Positions 42,716-51,841 of a stretch of 64,000 bases of DNA are shown here, one piece after another; within the stretch, counting starts at the first letter, position 1, and the number at the start of each line of letters is the position of its first letter. The stretch comes from Alistipes sp. ZOR0009 (GTDB lineage Bacteria; Bacteroidota; Bacteroidia; Bacteroidales; ZOR0009): contig NZ_JTLD01000042.1 of the NCBI RefSeq assembly GCF_000798815.1, positions 1-64,000 on the forward strand. Reading direction: 5' to 3'. The position numbers and the translations under genes are program-made. The notes under the pieces are model-generated. The model was not told the origin of the DNA. It was given only the letters and a program-made list of their open reading frames with translations, and did no database searches.

Positions 42716-43726
42716 ATGGAAAAGATTCCTGTAACTATAATTACCGGCTTTTTAGGTTCTGGTAAAACAACTTTGCTGAATAATCTCATCCGAAAGTATG
42801 CAACAACTCGCTTTGCAATCATCGAAAATGAGTTTGGCGACATAAATATCGATGCCGACTTGGTTGTTGGCCCCGATAAGGGGAGTGTTTTTGAGCTTTC
42901 CAATGGCTGTATTTGCTGTTCGATGAATGATGAACTCTACAAAACGCTGGAGGAGCTGCTCCGAATGCGAGATAAGTTTAGCCATCTGATTATCGAAACA
43001 ACGGGAATTGCCGATCCGCTTACCGTTATCCAATCTTTTATTGGCGATCCGTCTATTGCTGACAGGTTTGACATCGATGCAGTAGTGTGTTTGATAGATG
43101 CGCCAATTTTTGAGGAACTGCTCGAAGAACAGGAGGAGGTGTCGCGCCAGCTGGTTATGGCCGATGTGGTGCTAATTAACAAGATTGATTCTATAACACC
43201 AGGCTATTTGGATGCCGTTAAGATGGTGGTTGCAAGGGCTAACCCTTCGGCAGAAGTGTACGCCACCTCCTTTTCTGGGATAAACGGTATCGATTTAATT
43301 GGCATTAATGCCTATACAGGTAGGCAAGTTGCCAGCTCGACGAGGAAGTTTGACAATGTGCTGCCTTTAAGAGGCCTAACTAAAATGGGTGGCTTTACGG
43401 CTGCTATTGCCAGCAAGGCGCTGATGCATAACATTCAGTCGAATTCTTTTGTCTTTAAGGGCGATTTTGATTTCGAAAAGTTTTCGCTTTGGATGGAGTC
43501 GTTCTTTTACTTTAGCAGCTCGAGGGTATTTCGGGTTAAGGGGATTCTTTCTTTTGCAGGCAAGGGAAGAAAAGTTATTTTCCATTCGGTTAGGGGAGCC
43601 TTTATGCTAGAAGAGGCCGATGAGTGGAGGGACGAAGAGGAGCGAGAAAGCCGACTCGTCTTTATTGGCAAGGGAATAAACAAAAACGAAATAGAGCAGG
43701 CATTAACCATGCTGCTTGTTAAGTAA
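42716..43726 (+). CDS. CobW/COG0523 family GTP-binding metallochaperone
   Basis: This 336-residue G3E GTPase has Walker A GFLGSGKTTLLNN (residues 9-21), the metal-binding C-x-C-C motif in NGCICCSMND (about 62-71), an ETTGIADP block and the guanine-specificity NKID. A C-terminal CobW_C domain begins near FGKG-like residues around 235. Such proteins deliver zinc or another metal to client enzymes. The client is not evident from the neighbours. Confidence 0.92.
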   Translation: MEKIPVTIITGFLGSGKTTLLNNLIRKYATTRFAIIENEFGDINIDADLVVGPDKGSVFELSNGCICCSMNDELYKTLEELLRMRDKFSHLIIETTGIADPLTVIQSFIGDPSIADRFDIDAVVCLIDAPIFEELLEEQEEVSRQLVMADVVLINKIDSITPGYLDAVKMVVARANPSAEVYATSFSGINGIDLIGINAYTGRQVASSTRKFDNVLPLRGLTKMGGFTAAIASKALMHNIQSNSFVFKGDFDFEKFSLWMESFFYFSSSRVFRVKGILSFAGKGRKVIFHSVRGAFMLEEADEWRDEEERESRLVFIGKGINKNEIEQALTMLLVK

Positions 43727-43751
43727 AGGAACCTTCGGGTTCCTTTCTTTT
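43725..43751 (+). terminator. Terminator of the CobW operon
   Basis: AAAGGAACC pairs with GGTTCCTTT around a TTCG tetraloop, then CTTTTT. It begins within the stop codon. Confidence 0.92.
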
Positions 43752-43808
43752 TGGCCACAGATTTACTCTTGCAGGGAATTTTCTCCTAACAGGTGACCAT
43801 AAATCTCT

Positions 43809-44301
43809 ATTTGGTGGAACAAAAAAGCAAATTGGTGGCTTCGAAGAGTAGCTTCATGGTGGCAAAATAGAGCTTGCTGGTACTTAAGTATGGTTTCACT
43901 ATGAGGAAATAGAACTTGCTGGCTCTTAAGTATGGTTTCACGGCACTAAAAAACAGCTTGGCAGGTATGAGTAAGTAGGTTGCTGGTTCTATAGTGAGGT
44001 TTCATGGTGGGAAAATAGTGCTTGCTGGCTTTTAAGAATGGCTTCACGATTGGAAAATGGAGTTTGTTGGCTTTTAAGTATAGTTTCATGGTATAAAAAA
44101 CAGCTTGGCAGATACGAAAATGGAGCTTGCTGGCTTTGAAAAATGGTTTGGCAGGGACAAGAAAGTTATTTGCTGGTTCTAAAATATGGTTTCTCCCAAC
44201 TAAAATGCTGCTTGTTGACTCTAAATAATGGTTTGGTGGAACGAAAAAAGCAGCTGTTGGTTTCAAAAAACTGCTTGTTGAGACAGAATTATAGCCTTGG
44301 G
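43809..44301. repeat. Degenerate tandem array, about 23 units of 21-base period
   Basis: The sequence can be cut into consecutive units of 21 bases (a few of 20, 22 or 23). Each starts near GCTTGCTGG or GTTTCATGG and ends with an A-rich half such as TAAGTATG or AAAATAG. Two unit types alternate in the first half, giving a 42-base super-period. Units are not identical, so this is an old or selected repeat. A matching element (AGTGCTTGCT) is in the array at window positions 1-84. The A-rich halves recur every two helical turns, which could bend DNA. No gene is credible inside it. Confidence 0.8.
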
Positions 44302-44578
44302 GGGGATGTACTTATCCACGTCATTCTTTTGGTACTGCAGCAGTGCTGCTAAGTTCGGTGATGGTACAGGTTTCGTTTGCTACAAGTTTCCCTTTTATTT
44401 TCTCCATCTTTTATTAGGCGCCAAAGGCTCGATCGAAGCGGTGTTCGACTTTTGCTGGTGATGCTGCATTTCCTAACTTCTATATTCTAGTGTTGAATAG
44501 TTTAAATAGAATCTGCTAATTCAGAAAAGAATACCTATTTTGGTTGGGATATCATAATTATTAGCGAAATAGCATGGT
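44302..44578. other. Non-coding region between the repeat array and the NSS transporter
   Basis: This 277-base stretch has no convincing gene. It contains a short palindrome GCAGCAGTGCTGC near 44336-44348 and an isolated DnaA-box-like TTATCCACG near 44311. Neither is enough for a functional call. The transporter promoter should lie at its right end, but no strong match to the consensus is seen. Confidence 0.4.
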
Positions 44579-46414
44579 ATGGGAGAAAAGACTGCACCCG
44601 TAAATACCTCCGCACAAAGCTGGGGATCTAGGATAGGACTCGTTTTGGCAATGGCAGGAAATGCCGTTGGCTTTGGTAACTTTTTACGATTCCCGGTACA
44701 GGCAATCGAGAATGGGGGCGGTGCTTTTATCATCCCATATCTGGTTTGCCTTGTTCTACTTGGACTGCCGCTGCTGCTTATCGAGTGGTCTTCTGGCCGC
44801 TTTGGCGGTAAGTTTAGGTACCATTCCTCGCCATTTATTATGATGAAGATGGGACAAAAGCCGCTTTGGATGTATGTGGGCGTTTTTGGGATCTTTAGCA
44901 ACCTCGTAATCATCTCGTTTTATACGTACATGGAGAGCTGGACGATTGCCTACGTTTACCATTCGCTGGTGGGAACCTTTCAGGGAATGGATCAGGCGGG
45001 TGTTGCCAGCTTCTTTAATGGGTATTTAGATGTTACCACATCTACCACGGGCATTCCGTATGAGGCGCTGATATTCTTTCTGATTTGCCTTGGCCTTAAC
45101 GTGTGGATTTTGAGCCGGGGAATTCAGCGCGGAGTGGAGGCGGTTGCCAAAATTGTGATGCCGGTGCTTATTCTTTTTGGAATGATTTTGGCCTACAAGG
45201 CCATCACCCTAAAAGCAGGACAAGGAGGAGCCGTTTTTAACGGGTTGGAAGGGCTAAACTTTCTGTGGACTCCTCATTTTGAATCGATTTGGAATCCGAA
45301 AGTATGGCTTGCGGCGGCTGGTCAGATATTCTTTACCCTTTCGGTTGGCATGGGAGCCGTGCAGGCGTATGCTTCGTTTGTAAAACCGAAGCAGGATATT
45401 GCTGGTGGCGCTATGGCCGCCGGTTTTATGAACCAGTTTGTGGAGATTGTTTTGGGTGGTTCCATATTAATCCCGATTGCAATTGGCTACTTTGGTATCG
45501 ATAAGGTGGTGGAGATAACCAAGTCTGGCGGATTAGGGTTGGCGTTCCAATCGCTACCATTTCTCTTTACAAAATGGGGGCCGGTGCTATCCTTTTTGGG
45601 GGGAGCTCTCTTTTTTGGGCTGCTATTCTTTGCAGGAATCACCTCTACCTTGGCTATGGGGACTTCGATAATCAATTTTTTGAGAGATGAATTCAAGGTT
45701 GCCCAGCGTAATGCTGCGCTTATTCTTGGTGCTACCGTTCTTACGTTAGGTTTGCCAACCATTTTTTTCTTTCAGGATGGGGTATTTGGAGAGTACGACT
45801 ACTGGGGCGGAACAATAGCGTTGGTAATTTTTGGGATGCTGGAGTCTATTCTGTTTGCCTGGGTGTTTGGGCTTAAGCGTGGGTGGGCCGAGATAACCGA
45901 AGGTGCCGATGTGCAGCTTCCGCGCGTATTTATTCCCATAATAAAGTATGTAACGCCTGTAATGCTGATAATTATCTTTGTAGGCGCGGCCATTCGTCCG
46001 GCTAACGACGATTGGTCGTTAAAAAATATTGGAAGTTGGGAGCTGCATGGCGAAAGTATTATAGGAAAGATTATTCATAAAGGGATTGGCCCCAACAACC
46101 GCTATTTCGATGATGCTTTTTATGCCGAAGCGGCAGGTGTTGTAGAGGGAGTGTCGAGTAAAGGAGCCCACCAGGTGCTAAGCATTAGGGGAGACAGCGG
46201 TGTTACGGCCTATCAGATGAAGCCGGGGTATCATCTTACCGTAAAAGAGGGCGATCGGGTGGATGTTGGTTCCCCAATTTTCCGTGGAAATGTTGTTAAT
46301 CGGGTGTTTTTTATTGATATGACGCGTGTGCTACTTCTGCTGATATTTGTTGGCTCGACGGTGCTTGTATACGTTGCCTATCGTCGTCGAATTAAAGAAA
46401 AACGTTTAGTATGA
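44579..46414 (+). CDS. Sodium-dependent NSS family transporter with periplasmic insert
   Basis: This 611-residue neurotransmitter:sodium symporter homologue has the sodium-site motif GLVLAMAGNAVGFGNFLRFP in helix 1 and about twelve helices. It is longer than usual because about 105 residues (about 473-578) are inserted between helices 11 and 12, a loop that should face the periplasm. The end of the insert, YHLTVKEGDRVDVGSPIFRG, looks like a barrel-sandwich (lipoyl-like) hairpin. The likely substrate is an amino acid; which one is not shown. Its stop overlaps the start of a 36-residue membrane peptide gene. Confidence 0.92.
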   Translation: MGEKTAPVNTSAQSWGSRIGLVLAMAGNAVGFGNFLRFPVQAIENGGGAFIIPYLVCLVLLGLPLLLIEWSSGRFGGKFRYHSSPFIMMKMGQKPLWMYVGVFGIFSNLVIISFYTYMESWTIAYVYHSLVGTFQGMDQAGVASFFNGYLDVTTSTTGIPYEALIFFLICLGLNVWILSRGIQRGVEAVAKIVMPVLILFGMILAYKAITLKAGQGGAVFNGLEGLNFLWTPHFESIWNPKVWLAAAGQIFFTLSVGMGAVQAYASFVKPKQDIAGGAMAAGFMNQFVEIVLGGSILIPIAIGYFGIDKVVEITKSGGLGLAFQSLPFLFTKWGPVLSFLGGALFFGLLFFAGITSTLAMGTSIINFLRDEFKVAQRNAALILGATVLTLGLPTIFFFQDGVFGEYDYWGGTIALVIFGMLESILFAWVFGLKRGWAEITEGADVQLPRVFIPIIKYVTPVMLIIIFVGAAIRPANDDWSLKNIGSWELHGESIIGKIIHKGIGPNNRYFDDAFYAEAAGVVEGVSSKGAHQVLSIRGDSGVTAYQMKPGYHLTVKEGDRVDVGSPIFRGNVVNRVFFIDMTRVLLLLIFVGSTVLVYVAYRRRIKEKRLV

Positions 46415-46521
46415 ATGGAGCTGCACTAGTTTTGATGGGCGTAGTTTGGAGTGTTGTAACGCTTCTTATGGTATACTTTATGTACAAGGTGCTACGTCCT
46501 GGTAAAAAGAGAAAAAAATAG
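46411..46521 (+). CDS. Small single-helix subunit coupled to the NSS transporter (MetS-like)
   Basis: This 36-residue peptide, MNGAALVLMGVVWSVVTLLM onward, has one transmembrane helix followed by a basic tail (RPGKKRKK). Its ATG overlaps the transporter stop as ATGA, a classic translational-coupling arrangement. The pattern recalls MetS, the small subunit of the MetP methionine/alanine NSS importer of actinobacteria. The resemblance is in size, topology and gene position, and I cannot claim homology without a profile search. Confidence 0.75.
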   Translation: MNGAALVLMGVVWSVVTLLMVYFMYKVLRPGKKRKK

Positions 46522-46660
46522 GTTGGGTAGAATGAATATTGTGGCGCTACCGGCTTGCATAAGTTGTGGCTGCCTGCGGTTTTTATCCATCTCTACTGTT
46601 TTGCCGAGCTGTTGCAGACGTTAGCATTTTGATACAGTAGGGTTGTAAGCTGTTTTTGCG

Positions 46661-46668
46661 TACCTTTG
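46661..46668 (+). promoter_or_regulatory. -7 promoter element of the RluA gene
   Basis: TACCTTTG matches TAnnTTTG exactly. A start near 46675 leaves a leader of about 20 bases and supports the ATG at 46695 over an earlier in-frame start. Confidence 0.45.
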
Positions 46669-46694
46669 TCGCAAATTTTACTGGTACATCCACT

Positions 46695-47606
46695 ATGAGC
46701 AATCAAAAGAAGCAACCTGCGAAGGAGCGAGAAACGAAATCTACCATTCAAACCTATACGGTAAAGAATCCTACCACGGTACTTGCATTTATTCAGCAGG
46801 TTCACTCCGGGAAAAGTAGAAGCGCGATAAAATCAATGCTAAAACACCGTCAGGTGGCGGTAAATGATGTTACGGTAGCGGTGGATACCACTCCGCTAAT
46901 GGAAGGAGATGTGCTTACTATCAATACAGGCAAAATGCCAGAACGGTTGGAGCATGATCTGCTGCGCATCGTTCATGAAGATGACTACATTATTGTTATA
47001 GATAAAAAGACAGGGCTACTTTCGGTAGGTACCGAACGCGAGCGCGAGCAAACTGCTTACGCCATTCTTAAGGAGCACGTAAAGCAGCTGAGCGAGCATA
47101 ATAAAATATTCATACTTCACCGTCTGGATAGAGATACTTCGGGGGTGATGATGTTTGCCAAGAACAAGGAGGTGCAGGAGCAGATGCAGCGCAACTGGAA
47201 CGATGTGGTTACCGACCGCCGTTACGTTGCTGTTGTGGCTGGAGATGTGCAGCGCAACGAAGGTGAAATTACAACTTGGTTGAAGGAGGGTGGTGCCTTT
47301 TCTACCATTTCGAGCGTTGTAGCCAATGGAGGGCAGCGTTCTACAACTCGCTATCGCGTTTTGAGGCGTGCTCCTGGTTTTACGATGGTGGAGTGTACGC
47401 TAGATTCTGGTCGTAAAAATCAGATTCGTGTGCACATGAAGGATTTGGGGCATAGCATTGTGGGTGATAAGAAGTATGGTGGCATAAAAAGTCCATTTGG
47501 AAGGCTTGCACTTCATGCTCATATTTTAGAATTTGTTCATCCAGTAACGGGGAAGGTGCTTCGATTCGAGTCTAATATACCTAAACCATTTTTCACCGTA
47601 TTTTAG
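46695..47606 (+). CDS. RluA family pseudouridine synthase
   Basis: This 303-residue protein has an S4-like RNA-binding domain (about 25-85: KSRSAIKSMLKHRQVAVNDV) and a pseudouridine synthase domain. The catalytic aspartate is in HRLDRDTSGVMMFAK, and GRKNQIRVHM follows. It isomerises uridine in rRNA or tRNA; the exact site (RluD or RluC type) cannot be told. It is monocistronic, with a strong terminator. Confidence 0.93.
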   Translation: MSNQKKQPAKERETKSTIQTYTVKNPTTVLAFIQQVHSGKSRSAIKSMLKHRQVAVNDVTVAVDTTPLMEGDVLTINTGKMPERLEHDLLRIVHEDDYIIVIDKKTGLLSVGTEREREQTAYAILKEHVKQLSEHNKIFILHRLDRDTSGVMMFAKNKEVQEQMQRNWNDVVTDRRYVAVVAGDVQRNEGEITTWLKEGGAFSTISSVVANGGQRSTTRYRVLRRAPGFTMVECTLDSGRKNQIRVHMKDLGHSIVGDKKYGGIKSPFGRLALHAHILEFVHPVTGKVLRFESNIPKPFFTVF

Positions 47607-47630
47607 CATACTTTTGATACGTATATATTT

Positions 47631-47660
47631 AAAAAAGGCCGCCTATAAGGCGGCTTTTTT
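47631..47660 (+). terminator. Terminator of the RluA gene
   Basis: AAAAAAGGCCGCC pairs with AGGCGGCTTTTTT with one bulged base, and ends in a T run. Confidence 0.88.
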
Positions 47661-47718
47661 ATTTGAGTTCTACTATTTTTTTCCTAGGAACGTTTTTGTG
47701 TACTTCTACGTATTTACG

Positions 47719-49608
47719 TTATAGGGTCTCCTTTACCAGTATAAATTTGGAGTTGTCGCTGCTGCTCATTTTTTTATGAAAATGGTATAGCTCGTTGTAT
47801 TTCGTAGCAGGGTAGGTTCCCTCAAATAGCTCCACTATCTTGGTTATGACAACAGATCCATTAACCTCTTTCGCGCTGCACTCATATTTTCCAAAGTCGG
47901 TATCCATTTTTTGACTTTGAGGTAATGCCTCCACCTTGTATCCTGCCGGAATTTTGTAGGTGATGGTGTCCACATCTCGGTAGCTTGCGCGCTTTACAAT
48001 TTCCGATTTTCGTTTATCTAGCTTGGTTAGTAAACTTTGCCTTTCGAGAGGAATTGTTGGTACAAATAGTCGTTTGCCTACCTGTGAGGCAAACATAGTG
48101 GCTGATATGTCGTACGATTCCTCCATTTTCTGATCGGGCGTGTTATGGTTCTTAAGGGTAATATTGGTAAGTACCGGATTTGAAAAAGGCAGCGAGTTGA
48201 GTATGTATTTGCGTTGATCTTCTTGGTTTATCTGCGATAGCGCTAATGGAATTTCCGCTTGCTCATTTTTATATACGGTTTTTATGCTGCCGGTTATATT
48301 GCCAGTTTCAGTTAATGTTAGCATAGTATTTCTGACCTGTAAGTTTTCAGAGCTGGGGTGCTTTGGTGTTTTTGCCATTTTCCCGCCTTCTGGGCCAAAT
48401 ATCAAAACTTTACGATTGGAGTCGTGGCTAGATAGGTAGCCTGTGCTGTAGGTTGGGTTGGTGCATTCTAGCCATAGCGAATCTTTGCCGTTGGGGATGC
48501 AAAGAAAAACATGGTTAAAACGGCTTTTGGTGAAATTTTCGTCGACATATTCATTGCCACTAGTGCTAACCAATGCGGGGTAGCTGGTTACACCTGCAGC
48601 CTTAAATAGCGTATATGCAAAATTGGTGAGCGCCTTACAGTCTCCGTAACCGGTTTTTTCGACCATGCTTGCTTTAAATGGCTGAAATCCTCCAACTCCT
48701 AAGTTAATATTTACGTAACGAGTGTTTTCTTTAAGATAAAGGCGAACGGCATCAGCTATCTCTTGCATTGTTTTTCCTTTAAGTGCTCCAAATTTTGCAT
48801 TTAAGGCTGGCGAAATATCATCGCGATTGCTCCACAGGGTATGCATGCTAGCACCAAACTCGTTCCAGTTCGATTGTTTTCCTTGGAATCCATCATAGTT
48901 GATGATATCTATACCGATATTAATGGCTGGAACTTTAAAAAGAAGGGGATGAGAAAGAGGTTCTTCCTTTATTGCTTTTAAATTACTAATGCTGTACGAT
49001 AGATTTTTCTTTCCGTCTGCCTCCTTTTGTTGTATGCTGCCAATAAGGTTACTTGTTTTGGTTCTTAGGTTTAATTCGGAAGGATATGTTATTTGGATGG
49101 ATGTGTTTTGTACCGCTCTTTCGTAGTCATTTAAAGCAACCCATACAGGCATGATAAATATGCTGTTTTCTGTTTCTGTCCATTCGTATTCTACTGTGTA
49201 GGGGTATGAAGGGTATTCGAGATCGTAGTATTTGCGTCTTGTATCTTCGAAAAGGGTAGATTGCGAGTTTACGCTAATATCCCCCAGGTCTGATTCCTTT
49301 ATTTTTTTTACACGCTCACCCGAAGGGTTGTATATGCATCCTTTAAAATTACTAATGGAGCTTAGCTTGTCGTAGACTCTGGAAAATGAAGCCTCTTCTT
49401 TGGCTCGCTCATTTAGTATCGTTATTGCTAAATGGTATTTGGTAACCATTTTTTTTTCGGATGCTATGTTGATTTGCATGTCATCCAATCTAATAACAGC
49501 ATCAGCATTTTCGAGCAAAGAGTCGGGGATGTTTTTTACAGGATAGCCATTTTGGCTGTAGGCGCATGCAAAACTTAGCGCTAGCAGTAGCGTGAAAAAG
49601 TATTTCAT
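47719..49608 (-). CDS. DUF3857 exported protein with transglutaminase-like domain
   Basis: This 629-residue protein has a signal peptide (FFTLLLALSFACAYSQ). The DUF3857 domain (about 45-220) contains YDLEYPSYPYTVEYEW. A transglutaminase-like domain (about 265-400) follows, then a beta-rich tail. The putative nucleophile cysteine is in GYGDCKALTNFAY, and the histidine is in RFNHVFLC. The third residue falls in LWLECTNP, where other members often have aspartate. Function is not established; the family is abundant in Bacteroidota. It follows the paralogue at 49665-51644 on the same strand, after a hairpin. Confidence 0.87.
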   Translation of the reverse strand: MKYFFTLLLALSFACAYSQNGYPVKNIPDSLLENADAVIRLDDMQINIASEKKMVTKYHLAITILNERAKEEASFSRVYDKLSSISNFKGCIYNPSGERVKKIKESDLGDISVNSQSTLFEDTRRKYYDLEYPSYPYTVEYEWTETENSIFIMPVWVALNDYERAVQNTSIQITYPSELNLRTKTSNLIGSIQQKEADGKKNLSYSISNLKAIKEEPLSHPLLFKVPAINIGIDIINYDGFQGKQSNWNEFGASMHTLWSNRDDISPALNAKFGALKGKTMQEIADAVRLYLKENTRYVNINLGVGGFQPFKASMVEKTGYGDCKALTNFAYTLFKAAGVTSYPALVSTSGNEYVDENFTKSRFNHVFLCIPNGKDSLWLECTNPTYSTGYLSSHDSNRKVLIFGPEGGKMAKTPKHPSSENLQVRNTMLTLTETGNITGSIKTVYKNEQAEIPLALSQINQEDQRKYILNSLPFSNPVLTNITLKNHNTPDQKMEESYDISATMFASQVGKRLFVPTIPLERQSLLTKLDKRKSEIVKRASYRDVDTITYKIPAGYKVEALPQSQKMDTDFGKYECSAKEVNGSVVITKIVELFEGTYPATKYNELYHFHKKMSSSDNSKFILVKETL

Positions 49609-49629
49609 AAGATCTTATAAGAGAATTAG

Positions 49630-49657
49630 GGCTGCCTAAATAGAGTATTAGGCAGCC
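49630..49657 (-). terminator. Hairpin between the two DUF3857 genes
   Basis: GGCTGCCTAA pairs perfectly with TTAGGCAGCC around eight bases. It sits past the stop of the upstream gene (49665). The T tail is weak, so it may only partly stop transcription. Confidence 0.6.
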
Positions 49658-49664
49658 TTTGATA

Positions 49665-51644
49665 TTAGATTTTCTTTAGAACAATTTGTTCAGCCTGTTT
49701 TTGGACTACAAGGTTATATATTTCCTTAAGCTCTTCGTATTCGGTTGATATAAATATAGGCTTATTGATGTTTAGCATAAACGATACGTTGACCTGGTTT
49801 TCTGTTTTGGTATAGCTTACAATTAAGGTTGCGCTTTTGTCAGAGGTTCCTACAGCAATATTCTGTGGAATTTCTTCTACCGTATATCCTTCGGGTATCG
49901 AGATGCTGGATATGTAACGTTCTTGTGTTGGGTAGCCGAAGTTAATTGGGTAGGTTCGCTTTTCTAACTTGAATGGACTATTGGTATACTTGTCCCAAAT
50001 AAATGGGGTTATGAATATATTCTTATCAGTTACTGCTGCCTTTGATGGAATGCTGTACTGGAATTTGATAGCCACAGGCTTGTTTAAGTTCGTTAGAAGG
50101 TTTTCTACATTGATGCTGTCTACAGTTGCATCTCCAAGCTTAGATATTAGCGTCTTCTTTAGCTCATCATCCTTCATTATTCTGTATTTATCTCGAGCAT
50201 AGAGAGCATCATTATCGCTGCTGTTTGATGAAATTTTTCCTGAAACGGTGCCGTCGGTTCCAACTGTAATGAAAACAAAGTGGTTTTCTTTAGAAGGAGC
50301 GGTAGGTGTTAGTTCTACCCATTCGTGAAGATTCTTGTCAATTATAAAGCCTTTGTCGTTTAAGCATTGAAAGGGTATTATTCCGGGTATACTTACCGGG
50401 CTAGTGGCGTCAAGTAGTATTTCTTTTTCGTTAACATAAGCAACTCCAATAACGTAGTTCATTTTATTTGTAGAAGGATTTCCGAAGGTGAGTAGCCCGT
50501 TTGATCTGGTGCTAATACCGACAGGGTAGGCTTGTAATCCAGCTTCTTGTAACATAGCAACAAGAAGTAAGTTGATTTCGGCACTATTCCCAATACCCGC
50601 TTTATAGGCTTTTTTGATACCATCTTTAGTCCATTTTGAGTTAATGTCGTTCCACTTTATTTTGCTTTTTACAAGGTTGAAGATGCTGTTTAGTTTCTGA
50701 GTGGCAGAGGTATCTGTTTTGATTGCAGCAGCAAGGTCTTCCTTGAAAAATCCGCGAGTTTTTAGTTGTCCTCCGAAATCTTCATTGTCGAGCATATTCT
50801 CTGCAATCTTAGGCCATGTTGTATTGTAGTTCTCGTACTTGGAGCCAGGAACTTCAAACGAGCTAATCTCGTAGGTTACCATCGATAGGTAGTTGCGAAC
50901 GCAATCGATGTTGGATTCCGTCTTAAATGCAGGTACATTTTCCATTACAAAATGGTCGGTGTAATCACTATACATCAAGGAGTTTCCGTTTATGCTTATT
51001 GATTTTGATTGCGTTGTCTTTTCGATAGTTTTAAAAGGTTCGTATCCTTTGGTGTGCTTATTAAACTTAAAATATTCGGGAATACTAACGGTGTATTCGC
51101 TCCAGCATGTGGGGATATTATCTTGAAAGGCCCAATCATTAATATTCATGTTATAGCCTGATTCGATTTCAATCTCGTATTCGATAATGGAACCTTCTTT
51201 TACATTGGGGAATGCAAATTTTGTTGCGGTAACTCTGTCCGTAACTTTTTCTTTGAATATTTGATTCTTGTCAAGTTTCGTTTTTACAGCAGTCCCGTTC
51301 TCAACGTTATAGGTGAAGGCCTTGAAGGAAGTTATCTTTTCACTGTTTTCGTTAGTTCCTCCGTAGGTGTTTATCTTTATATTCGCTTCGTCTAACCCTT
51401 CCTTTTTCAATATTTTAATTCGCTTATGTTCTTTAAATACAACTCTAAAAGAATAGGTGAGATTAGAAAAATCGTAGTATGTTTCTCCTTTGTCAAACAA
51501 AACAACTGCAGCAGCGCTAGAATCTTTGGAGTAAACCTTTAGATCCAATTCTGCAGGTGTTATTTTTCCGAATTTTTGAGGAATCTGAGCCTGAACGAGG
51601 AGAGGGAATAGAAAGACAGAAAAAAGCAGATTAATTTTATGCAT
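49665..51644 (-). CDS. DUF3857 exported protein with degenerate transglutaminase domain
   Basis: This 659-residue paralogue of the next gene has the same layout: signal peptide (SVFLFPLLVQA), DUF3857 (about 50-240), transglutaminase-like region (about 290-420) and beta-rich tail. The catalytic cysteine position reads GIGNSAEINLLL (serine in place of cysteine), and the histidine position reads MNYVIGVAY. The enzyme is therefore probably inactive as a transglutaminase or protease. It may serve as a structural or binding partner of its downstream neighbour. Confidence 0.85.
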   Translation of the reverse strand: MHKINLLFSVFLFPLLVQAQIPQKFGKITPAELDLKVYSKDSSAAAVVLFDKGETYYDFSNLTYSFRVVFKEHKRIKILKKEGLDEANIKINTYGGTNENSEKITSFKAFTYNVENGTAVKTKLDKNQIFKEKVTDRVTATKFAFPNVKEGSIIEYEIEIESGYNMNINDWAFQDNIPTCWSEYTVSIPEYFKFNKHTKGYEPFKTIEKTTQSKSISINGNSLMYSDYTDHFVMENVPAFKTESNIDCVRNYLSMVTYEISSFEVPGSKYENYNTTWPKIAENMLDNEDFGGQLKTRGFFKEDLAAAIKTDTSATQKLNSIFNLVKSKIKWNDINSKWTKDGIKKAYKAGIGNSAEINLLLVAMLQEAGLQAYPVGISTRSNGLLTFGNPSTNKMNYVIGVAYVNEKEILLDATSPVSIPGIIPFQCLNDKGFIIDKNLHEWVELTPTAPSKENHFVFITVGTDGTVSGKISSNSSDNDALYARDKYRIMKDDELKKTLISKLGDATVDSINVENLLTNLNKPVAIKFQYSIPSKAAVTDKNIFITPFIWDKYTNSPFKLEKRTYPINFGYPTQERYISSISIPEGYTVEEIPQNIAVGTSDKSATLIVSYTKTENQVNVSFMLNINKPIFISTEYEELKEIYNLVVQKQAEQIVLKKI

Positions 51645-51841
51645 AGAATTAAATTAAATAGTAAAGTGCAAATATATTTATTTGTTAATAAAGGTAAAAA
51701 CAACGATCGCTTTTTATTCATAGAAAATTAAATAGATGACTTGCAGATCGTGAGTGTTTTTAATCTTTAGCTTAACAGGAGAATAATTGACTTTTATTTG
51801 GTCTTACTTTGCTTGTACACCTTAAATTAAAGTACCAACCC

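Noticed and set aside
43946-44266. Leftward 106-codon frame with seven-residue peptide repeats
   Set aside because: The heptad pattern is a direct result of the 21-base DNA period keeping one frame open. There is no signal, domain or flanking support, so I treat it as non-coding.
43809-44301. CRISPR array near the orphan cas6
   Set aside because: Units are about 21 bases, tandem without unique spacers and not identical to each other. CRISPR repeats are near-identical and separated by unique spacers.
44305-44325. DnaA-box-like TTATCCACG
   Set aside because: It is a single site with one mismatch and no companion boxes; this is expected by chance in 64 kb.
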